DNA from: Sulfitobacter mediterraneus
GTDB taxonomy: Bacteria > Pseudomonadota > Alphaproteobacteria > Rhodobacterales > Rhodobacteraceae
DNA: 64,000 bases
Reading direction: 5' to 3'
Assembly: GCF_016801775.1 (NCBI RefSeq)
Contig: NZ_CP069004.1
Coordinates: forward strand, 2,666,001-2,730,000
The position numbers and the translations under genes were made by a program. The stretch's first letter is position 1; every line of letters starts with the position of its first letter. Positions 17,950 through 26,441 of this stretch are shown here, in pieces. The notes beneath the pieces are model-generated. The model saw nothing but the letters and a program-made list of their open reading frames with translations, was not told the origin of the DNA and ran no database searches.

Positions 17950-18996
17950 ATGCAGCCTGCCCGACCACCCCATGCCAATGCTGACCACCCCGCTTTGCCG
18001 AAACAAAAGGTGGGTGTTCTGCTGGCCAATCTGGGAACGCCGGACAATTACGATTATTGGTCGATGCGCCGCTATCTGAGCGAGTTTTTGTCGGATCGCC
18101 GCGTGATCGATTATTCCCCCTGGCTGTGGCAGCCGCTTTTGCAGGGGATCATCCTGACCAAACGCCCGTTTACATCCGGTGCGGCCTATAAATCCATCTG
18201 GAACGAAGAGGCCGGCGAAAGCCCCTTGATGACCATCACCAAGGCGCAAACCGCCAAGATCACGGCGCGGATGCAGGAACAATACGGTGATGACGTGATG
18301 GTGGATTTCTGCATGCGTTACGGCAACCCGTCCACCCAATCAAAGGTCGAGGCGATGACCAAGGCAGGATGTTCCAAGATCTTGTTTTTCCCGCTTTATC
18401 CGCATTATGCCGGGGCCACATCCGCAACCGCTTGCGATGCATTCTTTGCAGCTTTGAGCAAAGAAAAATGGCAACCCATTGCGCGCGTGGTTGAGCCCTA
18501 TTTCGACCGCCCCGATTATATCGAAGCTTTGGCGCAATCTGTCGAGCGGGGCTATGCGGCAGCGGAAAACAAGCCGGACACTCTGATTTGCTCCTACCAC
18601 GGTTTGCCGGAACGCTATCTGATGGAGGGCGACCCCTATCATTGCCAATGCCAGAAAACCACGCGGCTGCTCAAGGAACGGCTGGGTTGGGACAACACCC
18701 AGATCATGACCACATTCCAGTCCAAGTTCGGACCCGAAGAATGGCTGCAACCCTACACGGTGGAAGAGGTCGCGCGGCAAGCCAAGGCTGGCAAAACAAG
18801 CATCGCGGTCTGCGCACCGGCGTTCTCTGCCGATTGCATTGAAACGCTCGAAGAGATCAACGAAGAGATCAAGGAAAGCTTTGAGGAGGCGGGCGGCAAA
18901 CACTTTACCTATATTCCCTGCCTCAATGATGACGACGCACATATCGGCGCGCTGACCAATACCATTACCGAAAACCTGCGCGGCTGGCTGGACTGA
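17950..18996 (+). CDS. hemH: Ferrochelatase
   Basis: HemH inserts ferrous iron into protoporphyrin IX, the last step of heme synthesis. The 348-residue protein shows VGVLLANLGTPDNYD at about 20-34, YGNPSTQSKVEAM, the catalytic histidine region CSYHGLPERYL, and the C-terminal CAPAFSADCIETLEEI. AGGA lies 11 bases before the ATG. hemJ (protoporphyrinogen oxidase) is at 55.9 kb, and hemW, a heme-related protein, at 47.8 kb. A terminator follows at 19031-19059. Confidence 0.98.
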   Translation: MQPARPPHANADHPALPKQKVGVLLANLGTPDNYDYWSMRRYLSEFLSDRRVIDYSPWLWQPLLQGIILTKRPFTSGAAYKSIWNEEAGESPLMTITKAQTAKITARMQEQYGDDVMVDFCMRYGNPSTQSKVEAMTKAGCSKILFFPLYPHYAGATSATACDAFFAALSKEKWQPIARVVEPYFDRPDYIEALAQSVERGYAAAENKPDTLICSYHGLPERYLMEGDPYHCQCQKTTRLLKERLGWDNTQIMTTFQSKFGPEEWLQPYTVEEVARQAKAGKTSIAVCAPAFSADCIETLEEINEEIKESFEEAGGKHFTYIPCLNDDDAHIGALTNTITENLRGWLD

Positions 18997-19030
18997 GCCT
19001 TTGCGGGCAAAAACCTACCCTTCAGACACA

Positions 19031-19059
19031 AAAAAGGCGGTACCGAGGTACCGCCTTTT
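19031..19059. terminator. Bidirectional terminator between hemH and the 60-residue gene
   Basis: GGCGGTAC pairs with GTACCGCC (19036-19043 with 19048-19055) around a CGAG tetraloop, flanked by five A and four T, which extend the pairing. It serves hemH on the plus strand and the small gene ending at 19082 on the minus strand. Confidence 0.92.
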
Positions 19060-19081
19060 CCGTTTTAGTTGTCGATACCGA

Positions 19082-19264
19082 TTAGTCGGCAGCAACAGCC
19101 GCAGCAACGATTGCCAGCAGGATCAGCGGCAGCAGGATGCCGGAAGAAGAGCCAGTGGCTTCTTCAACAACAACAGGTGCTTCGATGACCGGGTCTGCAA
19201 GCGAACCAGCGTATGCGGTCGATGCGGCAGCTGTCAGTGCAGCGGCGAGAACGAGTTTTTTCAT
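19082..19264 (-). CDS. 60-residue secreted or membrane protein of unknown function
   Basis: Starts MKKLVLAAALTAAASTAYAG, a textbook signal peptide with cleavage after AYA near 19. A short acidic linker (DPVIEAPVVVEEATGSSS) leads to a second hydrophobic segment, ILLPLILLAIVAAAVAA, that ends at the C-terminus. The mature form would be about 41 residues with a C-terminal membrane anchor. GGAGGTTATGTT precedes the ATG, a strong ribosome binding site. It has its own terminator at 19031-19059. I know no function. Confidence 0.8.
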   Translation of the reverse strand: MKKLVLAAALTAAASTAYAGSLADPVIEAPVVVEEATGSSSGILLPLILLAIVAAAVAAD

Positions 19265-19405
19265 AACATAACCTCCAGAAAAGGCGTGCCACATCAATGT
19301 GCGGACACGCACCCAAGACTTACCTCGTAGTTCTGTCTAAACAGCATATACAGCGGATTGCAAACCCGGATTCCATTCAGACAACCTACAATCACCCAAA
19401 TGTCG

Positions 19406-20017
19406 TCAAATTAGCAACACTTGAGTGCCCACTTCGGCCATCCCGAACAGCTCAGCAATATGTTCGTTGTACAGGCCAATACATCCGTTGGAGGATTTGC
19501 GCCCGATCTTGCGGGTGTCATGGGTGCCGTGGATCCGGTAATATGTCCAGCTGAGGTAAAGCGCATGCGTTCCCAGAGGGTTCTCCGGGCCGGGCCCAAT
19601 GAACGGAGGCCATTCCGGATTGCGCTTGAGCATGGATGGCGTTGGCCGCCAGCTTGGCCCTTCGACCTTTTGCACAACTTTCGTCCGGCCACGACGGGTC
19701 AGATCCTCGGTCAGTGGCACGCTGGACGGATACAATTTGTAGATGCTCTGATCCTCTGACCAGTAATGCACCGCGCGGCTGTCGATATCGACCAGAATCG
19801 CGCCATTGTTGGTGTTGTCGAAATAGGGTTGCCAATCCAACGTCCGAAAGCTGGAGATATTCCGGCGGACAGTTTCCGTCAGATCCCGCTCATTCTCTGT
19901 GGTTGTCGAAGAATTGACGGCGCCGGTATCCTGCGCCAGCGCAGGGGTGGCCAACATCGCGGCGCTTCCGGCCAGAAACGCACGGCGGCCACCGTTGGAA
20001 AATTGACTGTCAGACAT
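19406..20017 (-). CDS. L,D-transpeptidase (YkuD family), probable Tat substrate
   Basis: A 203-residue exported enzyme. The leader GGRRAFLAGSAAMLATPALAQ fits the twin-arginine pathway. The catalytic YkuD motif is HGTHDTRKIGRKSSNGCIGL (about 172-191), with the nucleophile Cys in NGCIGL. These enzymes form 3-3 cross-links in peptidoglycan or attach proteins to it. AGGGAGACATATC gives a good start. It lies near a second L,D-transpeptidase (20714-21211) with a CAP lipoprotein gene between, which suggests a cell-wall group. The sequence does not tell the exact substrate. Confidence 0.94.
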   Translation of the reverse strand: MSDSQFSNGGRRAFLAGSAAMLATPALAQDTGAVNSSTTTENERDLTETVRRNISSFRTLDWQPYFDNTNNGAILVDIDSRAVHYWSEDQSIYKLYPSSVPLTEDLTRRGRTKVVQKVEGPSWRPTPSMLKRNPEWPPFIGPGPENPLGTHALYLSWTYYRIHGTHDTRKIGRKSSNGCIGLYNEHIAELFGMAEVGTQVLLI

Positions 20018-20188
20018 GATATGTCTCCCTCATTGGGCAATTTCACTATTTTACAGACATATATGGCGCGAAAGACGCAGTATCAAATCAAACCACCGTT
20101 AACTGGCAGACTCACGCTGATGTGCGTTTGAACTGCAACGCAACCCAATGTAGGAGAGGCAGAACACCGATTTTGCTGGAGCAAAGCT

Positions 20189-20698
20189 ATGATCCGTATC
20201 CTGTCTGTCTTGATGGCAATTGCCTTGGCTGCCGCTGCCTGTGCGCCGGTTGAACCCGGCATTGGAACAGACGGCAAGCCGCTGCCAAAGGTCTATCGGA
20301 TCAGCCGCGGCGACGCGGGCAAGATCCCGTTCCGGATGGTCGATAGTGTCAATGCCCTGCGCAGCGCCGCGGGCCGGGCGCCGGTTACACTGGATTCAAA
20401 ATTGAACGCAGCAGCGGCAACCCATTCCAAGGACATGTCACGCCAGAATCGCCCATGGCATTTTGGCTCTGACGGCTCTTCCCCGATCGACCGGATCAGC
20501 CGTGTTGGCTATGCTGGGCGTCTTGTGGGCGAAACCATCTCGGAAACCTACGAATCCGAACTCGAAACCCTTGCGGCGTGGATGGACCAGCCAGACACGC
20601 GCCGCGTGATCATGTCGCCCGATGCACGCAACATGGGCTTTGCCTGGCATCAGGAATCGGGCGGTAAAATCTGGTGGACGCTGGTGATGGGCAACTGA
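20189..20698 (+). CDS. CAP/SCP-domain lipoprotein
   Basis: A 169-residue protein with a lipoprotein signal (hydrophobic core SVLMAIALAAAAC; lipidation expected at Cys19). The remainder is a small CAP domain: VNALRSAAGRAPVTLDSKLNA, AATHSKDMSRQNRPWHFG with the CAP histidines, and VGETI..Y. Bacterial CAP proteins of this type are envelope proteins, several linked to cell-wall binding; none of these functions is proved here. GGAG sits 8 bases before the ATG. Its promoter region (about 170 bases) is shared with the divergent transpeptidase. Confidence 0.9.
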   Translation: MIRILSVLMAIALAAAACAPVEPGIGTDGKPLPKVYRISRGDAGKIPFRMVDSVNALRSAAGRAPVTLDSKLNAAAATHSKDMSRQNRPWHFGSDGSSPIDRISRVGYAGRLVGETISETYESELETLAAWMDQPDTRRVIMSPDARNMGFAWHQESGGKIWWTLVMGN

Positions 20699-20713
20699 CC
20701 CAACATCTTTGTT

Positions 20714-21211
20714 CTATGGGTTGATCTGGATTGGCGTTCCATCCCTGACCATGGCATAGATATCTTCCATCTGCTTGTTGGTCACCGAGATACAGCCCCA
20801 GGTCCAATCCCCCTTGTCCCTTTTCAGGGGGTTCTTTTGCCCGTGAATAAAGATATCTCCGCCAGGTTCCTTACCGATGGACTTAGCATAGGCGCGATCT
20901 GCATCATTGGGATAGGAAATGCCCAAAGACAGATGGAACTGGCTGTTGGGATTGCGACGGTCAATAAGATAGATCCCTTCTGGCGTGCGCCCGTCCCCTT
21001 CGATCTGTTTGTGACCGATAGGGGCAAAACCCAGCTTGATGTCATAATCCTCAAGCACCTTGTCATGATGCAGCAGGTACATGCGCCGCGCCTCTTTGTT
21101 CACCACCACATAGGTGACTTCAGGCCCGTTGTAGCGTTTGAATTTGCTGCTGCTGCATGCGCCCAGCGCGACAAGCGCGGTGCCGCCAAGGATGACTGTT
21201 CTGCGGTTCAT
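20714..21211 (-). CDS. L,D-transpeptidase (ErfK/YbiS-like)
   Basis: A 165-residue YkuD-domain protein with a lipoprotein-like leader (VILGGTALVALGAC, Cys19). The substrate-side strands TYVVVNKEARRMYLLHHDKV and GDGRTPEGIYLI, then FIHGQ and the active-site motif WTWGCISVTN (Cys near 147), are all present, so it should be active. It converges with the CAP gene (15-base gap). Together with the enzyme at 19406 it forms a short envelope cluster. Confidence 0.94.
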   Translation of the reverse strand: MNRRTVILGGTALVALGACSSSKFKRYNGPEVTYVVVNKEARRMYLLHHDKVLEDYDIKLGFAPIGHKQIEGDGRTPEGIYLIDRRNPNSQFHLSLGISYPNDADRAYAKSIGKEPGGDIFIHGQKNPLKRDKGDWTWGCISVTNKQMEDIYAMVRDGTPIQINP

Positions 21212-21345
21212 CTGTACTGCCTAATTTGCCAGGCGATTTTTGCCCTTTGTTATGGCGCTATCATATAGCCCAATTGCCCGCAGTCAAAAAGCTGTGATTG
21301 CCGCGATTTTGAAACATCTGCGCAAACCGGCAAATCACCGCCGGA

Positions 21346-22566
21346 TCAGGTTGGCGCGGTCAGGCTTGCCGCCAGTTCAACATGAGATGACCAGCGGAAC
21401 TGATCAACAACCTGCACCCAGTTCAACGTGTAACCTGCGCTGACCATCGTCTGGGCATCGCGGGCAAAGGTCACCGGATTGCACGACACATAGGCCACCT
21501 GCGGCACGCGGGCGGTCACAATCTCGGCCACCTGCCGCTCGGCACCGGCGCGAGGTGGGTCCAGAACGACCGCATCCAGTTTGCGCATCTCATCGGGCAA
21601 CAGCGGCCGCCGAAACAGATCCCGGGTCTCTGTTGTCACAGGCTTGAGGCCCTCTGCCATCCGCCAGCCATGATCCAGCGCTGTCATCATTTCCGCAACG
21701 CTTTCAACCGCATGCACACGCGCAGTTTCTGCAAGCGGCAGTGCAAATGTGCCGCAACCGGCAAACAGATCGGCCAATGCATCCGCCCCCGCAACCGCCT
21801 CTTTGACCGCAGACAACAATGCCGCCTCACCGTCCTGCGTGGCTTGCAAAAACGCACCAGGTGGCGGGGTAACGGCGGCGCGGCCAAAGGCCTGCACCGG
21901 TGCATGGCGCATCGCAATCACCTCATCGTCCCAGCTGAGACGCGCCAAACCGCGCCGCTCGCAGAGACTGGCCAATTCTTGCCGCAGCGGCCCATCAAGC
22001 GGTTTGCCATGCGCCACCGCGACATCCAGCCCGTTGGCCGATACCGTCACAGTCACGGCAAGCGCCGCCTTGCGGCTGGTCCCGACCAGCGCCAGATCTT
22101 CGGCCACGGCGCGGCCTTCCAAGACCTCGGGCGCCAGCAACTTACAGTCTGGAATTTCAATCAACACGTCCGAGCCACGGCCATAAAACCCTGCCATTGC
22201 GCCTTTTTTGGTGCGCCTTGCTGCAAAGGTCGCCCGGCGTCTGGACTGGGGAGGCGACGTGTGAAGCGGCTTAAAAACAGTCTCTAACCCATGCGCGTCC
22301 AGCGCATGTTTCACCACGTCTTGCTTCCAGCCCGCGACCAGATCATCCGATGCATGCTGCAACTGGCATCCACCGCAGGATTTGAAATGCCGACAGGGCG
22401 GCGCGACCCGATCGTCAGACGGTTTCAGGATACGCACATCCGTCAGGGTGTTTCCCGAAACTGTGCCGGACACCACCTCTCCGGGAAGGGTCAGCGGCGC
22501 AAAGATCGGGCCATCGGCGATACCATCGCCGTGGTGGCCCAGTCGAAGAATTTGATGTTCTGTCAT
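21346..22566 (-). CDS. TrmA/RlmD-family RNA (uracil-5-)-methyltransferase
   Basis: A 406-residue class I methyltransferase of the RlmD/RumA/TrmA group, which methylates C5 of uracil in rRNA or tRNA. A 4Fe-4S cysteine pattern is seen in CRHFKSCGGCQLQH (about 55-68) with a fourth candidate in IPDCKLL. The catalytic cysteine is in VSCNPVTFARD near 367. SAM-binding residues are in LADLFAGCGTFALPLA. I chose the ATG at 22566 (MTEHQILRLGHHGDGIADG) because it aligns with the TRAM-like start; another in-frame codon lies 30 bases upstream. The exact RNA target is not clear. Confidence 0.93.
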   Translation of the reverse strand: MTEHQILRLGHHGDGIADGPIFAPLTLPGEVVSGTVSGNTLTDVRILKPSDDRVAPPCRHFKSCGGCQLQHASDDLVAGWKQDVVKHALDAHGLETVFKPLHTSPPQSRRRATFAARRTKKGAMAGFYGRGSDVLIEIPDCKLLAPEVLEGRAVAEDLALVGTSRKAALAVTVTVSANGLDVAVAHGKPLDGPLRQELASLCERRGLARLSWDDEVIAMRHAPVQAFGRAAVTPPPGAFLQATQDGEAALLSAVKEAVAGADALADLFAGCGTFALPLAETARVHAVESVAEMMTALDHGWRMAEGLKPVTTETRDLFRRPLLPDEMRKLDAVVLDPPRAGAERQVAEIVTARVPQVAYVSCNPVTFARDAQTMVSAGYTLNWVQVVDQFRWSSHVELAASLTAPT

Positions 22567-22603
22567 GCCCCGCCTTACCGCGCCACAGTCCGGCACAAAA
22601 CCC

Positions 22604-24436
22604 CTATTCAGCCGCCTTTACATTCAGGAACCCGCCCGACTGCCGCTGCCAATAGCGGGCATAAAGGCCATTTTCGGCCAAAAGGGCGTCGTGACTGCCG
22701 GTTTCGACAATCCTCCCCTGATCCATTACGATAATGCGGTCCATCTCCGTCAGCGTCGAGAAACGGTGCGCAATCGCCAAAACGGTTTTGCCCTCCATCA
22801 CACGGGTCAGCGCGGTTTGAATGGCCGCCTCAACCTCACTGTCGAGGGCGGATGTGGCCTCGTCCAGCACCAGAATGGGCGCATCCTTGAGAATGGCCCG
22901 CGCAAGTGCGATCCGTTGGCGTTGTCCGCCGGACAATTTTACACCCCGTTCACCCAAATGCGCCTCATACCCACGGCGCCCGCGATGGTCTTCAAGCTCT
23001 TGAATAAACTCATGCGCTTCGGCCCGTTCAGCGGCCGCTCTGATCTCAGCCTCGGTCGCGTCGGGTCGGCCATAAAGGATGTTGTCCCGAGCCGAGCGAT
23101 TGAACATCGCGGTCTCTTGCGTGACCATCCCGATATTGCGCCGAAGGCTCTCTTGTGTGGTCTCCCGCACATCAAGACCATCAATCAATATGTGACCCTG
23201 CTCCGCATCATAGAGCCGCAGAAGAAGCGATACGAGCGTCGATTTCCCCGCGCCGGACGCGCCGACAATCCCAAGCTTTTCACCCGGTTCTATCGTAAGA
23301 TTGATCCGCTCAACGCCGCCTGCCTCGCGGCCATAGGCAAACCCCAGATCATGCATTTCAATCCGGCCCTCGACGGCATCCAGCACTTTTGCGTCGGGGT
23401 CGTCCTCCAACCTCACACGGGGAGTCAAGGTCTTCATCCCGTCCTCAACCTCACCCACGTTGGAATAGATTGCCATCAAGGTAAAGCTGACCCATCCGGT
23501 CATCTGCGCGATCCGGATCGCCACGGCGCCTGCCGCAACAATATCGCCCTCACTGGCCAGACCACGTTGCCACAAAAGGATCGTGCCGCCCAAAAGAACC
23601 ACCGGCAAAAGCCCCGCCAAAGTCATCAAGGTCAGCCGGAAACCGGCCGCAAGGTAGCCAAATTCCAGCGCACGTTCCCGAAAGGTTTTCATGGCGCCCA
23701 AGGCAGCGCGATCTTCATGATCCGCATGGGCAAACAATTTCACCGTCTTGATGTTGGTGATCGTATCCACAACCTGCCCCGACACCATCGCCCGAGCGCC
23801 GGCACGGCCCGCAGACCGTTTGCGCACGCGCGGCAAGAACCAGTTGATCACCGCAAAGTACAGAACCAGCCAAAGCAAGAATCCAACGGCCACACGCCAA
23901 TCAATCGCCACGAGCAACGCAAGTGAGCCCAGCAAGGATGCCAGCGCAAAAGCCACCACATTGATCAGCTCAGACGCAATGTCGGTCACTGCACGCGCTG
24001 CCTGCATCTGTTTTTGTGCAATGCGCCCCGCAAAATCATCATCAAAAAAGCCGACATTCTGGCCCAACGTCCAGCGATGCAACCGCGACAGAACCAGCGG
24101 ATTCACATTCGGCTGAACCATGATCGCATTCGACGCAGAGCTGAGGGCAAACAGGATCGGTCTCAGGATCAGGAAAAACCCAATCGCACCAAGGATCAGC
24201 GCCAGATTTTGCCCATCGAAAAACGCCTCCGGCCCTGCGCTGACCGTGGCATCGATGACCCGGCCCAGGATCAACGCTGTACCCGCCTCCATCACTCCGG
24301 CAGCGGCAGACAGCAACGCGGCAAGCCACAGCACCGGCCAAGCGCCAGACAAGCACCACCGCAAAAACGCCCCCAGCGTTTGTGGCGGCGGCCCTTCGGC
24401 GGCACGAAACGGGTTGATCCAATTGCCAATGCTCAT
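22604..24436 (-). CDS. ABC-type half-exporter, second of a pair
   Basis: A 610-residue protein with a six-helix membrane domain (about 25-330) and a C-terminal ATPase. Walker A GASGAGKST, signature LSGGQ, Walker B ILVLDEATSALD and the H-loop AIAHRFST are all consensus. The N-terminus (INPFRAAEG) resembles that of its upstream partner, so the two arose by duplication. It overlaps that gene by 4 bases (ATGA), which suggests equal synthesis and a heterodimer. Substrate is unknown; lipid or drug export is typical of the family. Confidence 0.93.
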   Translation of the reverse strand: MSIGNWINPFRAAEGPPPQTLGAFLRWCLSGAWPVLWLAALLSAAAGVMEAGTALILGRVIDATVSAGPEAFFDGQNLALILGAIGFFLILRPILFALSSASNAIMVQPNVNPLVLSRLHRWTLGQNVGFFDDDFAGRIAQKQMQAARAVTDIASELINVVAFALASLLGSLALLVAIDWRVAVGFLLWLVLYFAVINWFLPRVRKRSAGRAGARAMVSGQVVDTITNIKTVKLFAHADHEDRAALGAMKTFRERALEFGYLAAGFRLTLMTLAGLLPVVLLGGTILLWQRGLASEGDIVAAGAVAIRIAQMTGWVSFTLMAIYSNVGEVEDGMKTLTPRVRLEDDPDAKVLDAVEGRIEMHDLGFAYGREAGGVERINLTIEPGEKLGIVGASGAGKSTLVSLLLRLYDAEQGHILIDGLDVRETTQESLRRNIGMVTQETAMFNRSARDNILYGRPDATEAEIRAAAERAEAHEFIQELEDHRGRRGYEAHLGERGVKLSGGQRQRIALARAILKDAPILVLDEATSALDSEVEAAIQTALTRVMEGKTVLAIAHRFSTLTEMDRIIVMDQGRIVETGSHDALLAENGLYARYWQRQSGGFLNVKAAE

Positions 24437-26271
24437 GCGTCTTCATCCAGTTTGAGGAACCCACCCGACTGGCGAGACCAGAAATCTGAATATAGCCCGC
24501 CGCGCGCCAAAAGCGCGTCATGAGACCCCTCTTCGACTATGCGCCCTTCATCCAACACCAGAATACGGTCCATTTCGGCAATAGTTGAAAGGCGATGCGC
24601 GATGGCAATCACGGTTTTGCCTGCCATCATGCCGTAAAGCGTTTCCTGAATTGCCGCCTCCACCTCGCTATCAAGGGCAGAGGTCGCCTCATCCAAAAGT
24701 AAAATCGGCGCATCCTTGAGGATCACCCGCGCCAGAGTGATCCGTTGGCGTTGGCCACCCGACAGTTTGACACCCCGCTCCCCAACCCGTGCATCATAGC
24801 CGTGACGCCCTTCTGGATCGGACAGATCCTGAATAAACTCATGCGCCTGCGCCTGTTTCGCGGCCGCGATCATCTCTTCTTCGCTGGCGTCCGGACGACC
24901 ATACAAAATGTTCTCCCGCACCGAACGGTGCAACAGAGAGCTGTCTTGCTGGACCATTCCGATATGCCGGCGCAGGCTGTCTTGGGTCACGTCATTGATG
25001 TCCTGACCGTCGATCAGAATACGCCCGCCTTCGGCTTCATAGAACCGCAAAAGGAGTTTGACCAAGGTGGATTTGCCCGCACCAGACCGGCCAATCAGGC
25101 CAATCCGCTCCCCCGGAGCGATCTCAAGATCGACCCCCTGCAATCCGCCCGATGTACGCCCGTAATGATGGGTCAACCCTTGCATTTCGATCCGCCCGTC
25201 GGACAATTCCAACGGCTTTGCATCCGGCGCATCCACCAAGGTAATAGGCTGTGCAATGGTCTCCATCCCTTCTGCCACCACCCCAAGTTGGCGGAAGAAA
25301 GAGGAAAGCGCCCACATGATCCATCCGGTCATCGCGTTCAGCCGCAGTGTCAACGCCGCAGCGGCCGCAACAACACCCACGCTGGCCTCGCCTGTCGTCC
25401 AAAGCCAAAGCGCCCAACCGACTATGCCAACAATCAACAACCCGTTCAGCGCCACCAGAAAGACATCCATGATGGTGAAAATGCGCATCTCGATTTGAAA
25501 GGTGCGGCGCGCCTCTTCGATGGCGTCCTTGGCAAAACCCAGTTCCAGATCATGGTGGGCAAACATCTTGACCGAGTGGATATTCGTATAGGCATCAACA
25601 ACCCGCCCCGTTACGGCAGACCGCGCATCAGACGCGTCCTTGGCAGCGGGGCCAACCCGCGCCAGGGTCCAGCGCACCAAAAACCCGTATAGGACAAACC
25701 ACCCCAGCAAAGGCACCAGCAAGCGCAAATCCGATAAGGTAAGCAGAATCGCTGCGCCGATCAGATAGGCCAGTGAATAGGAAATCGCGTCAAAGACTTG
25801 AAAAACCACCTCGCCCGCCGCTGGCGGGGTTTGCATGATCCGGTTGGCGATCCGTCCGGCAAAGTCATTCTCAAACCAGCCGACCGATTGCCGCAACACC
25901 TGCTTATGCGCCCTCCAACGGATCAACGTTCCAAAGTTCGGCATGATCGCATTGTTCAAAAGCAGCACGTCCAAACCTTGTAGCGCCGGCCGGATCAGCA
26001 ACACAAAGAGCGCTACGAGGATCAGTTCAGTGCCGTAGGTCTGCCAAAGCAGCGCGGGATCACTGCCCAGCAGATCCACCAAACGACCCATGTAATAGAT
26101 CAGCCAGATCTCGATCGCCGCAACGACGATGGACATGAATGCGGTCAGCGCAAACACCTTTTTAAACGGTTGGGAGTAGTCCCACAAAAACGGCCACAAC
26201 TTTTGCGACGGTTTGTCGTGTTCGGTGTAGGTTACATAAGGATTGATAAGGTTTTCAAAGAAACGGAACAT
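24433..26271 (-). CDS. ABC-type half-exporter, first of a pair
   Basis: A 612-residue MsbA-like half-transporter: membrane domain at about 30-330, then ATPase with GRSGAGKST, LSGGQ, LLLDEATSALD and AIAHRLST. Both ATP sites of the predicted heterodimer appear canonical, unlike heterodimers with one degenerate site. I chose the ATG at 26271 (MFRFFENLINPYVTYTEHD); a frame extension to 26316 adds a non-typical cysteine-rich leader. The 170-base upstream gap would hold the promoter. The gene pair stands alone between the RNA methyltransferase and the CCA-transferase. Confidence 0.93.
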   Translation of the reverse strand: MFRFFENLINPYVTYTEHDKPSQKLWPFLWDYSQPFKKVFALTAFMSIVVAAIEIWLIYYMGRLVDLLGSDPALLWQTYGTELILVALFVLLIRPALQGLDVLLLNNAIMPNFGTLIRWRAHKQVLRQSVGWFENDFAGRIANRIMQTPPAAGEVVFQVFDAISYSLAYLIGAAILLTLSDLRLLVPLLGWFVLYGFLVRWTLARVGPAAKDASDARSAVTGRVVDAYTNIHSVKMFAHHDLELGFAKDAIEEARRTFQIEMRIFTIMDVFLVALNGLLIVGIVGWALWLWTTGEASVGVVAAAAALTLRLNAMTGWIMWALSSFFRQLGVVAEGMETIAQPITLVDAPDAKPLELSDGRIEMQGLTHHYGRTSGGLQGVDLEIAPGERIGLIGRSGAGKSTLVKLLLRFYEAEGGRILIDGQDINDVTQDSLRRHIGMVQQDSSLLHRSVRENILYGRPDASEEEMIAAAKQAQAHEFIQDLSDPEGRHGYDARVGERGVKLSGGQRQRITLARVILKDAPILLLDEATSALDSEVEAAIQETLYGMMAGKTVIAIAHRLSTIAEMDRILVLDEGRIVEEGSHDALLARGGLYSDFWSRQSGGFLKLDEDA

Positions 26272-26441
26272 GGCAAAAGGCCTTGGAATACAAATTGCAA
26301 AATGGTCAGGACACACAATTGCGCCCCGATAGGAATACGCGCTTGGGGGAGCGTTAGCTCAACCAGATCCCGCGATACATTTTGCAATCCTCCGTGTTCA
26401 TATGCATTTGCATAGAGAATTCCGGGCGGGCTGTCGACCCT

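Noticed and set aside
26272-26441. Possible tRNA or small RNA in the gap before the ABC pair
   Set aside because: No cloverleaf arms or T-loop sequence; probably just a promoter region.
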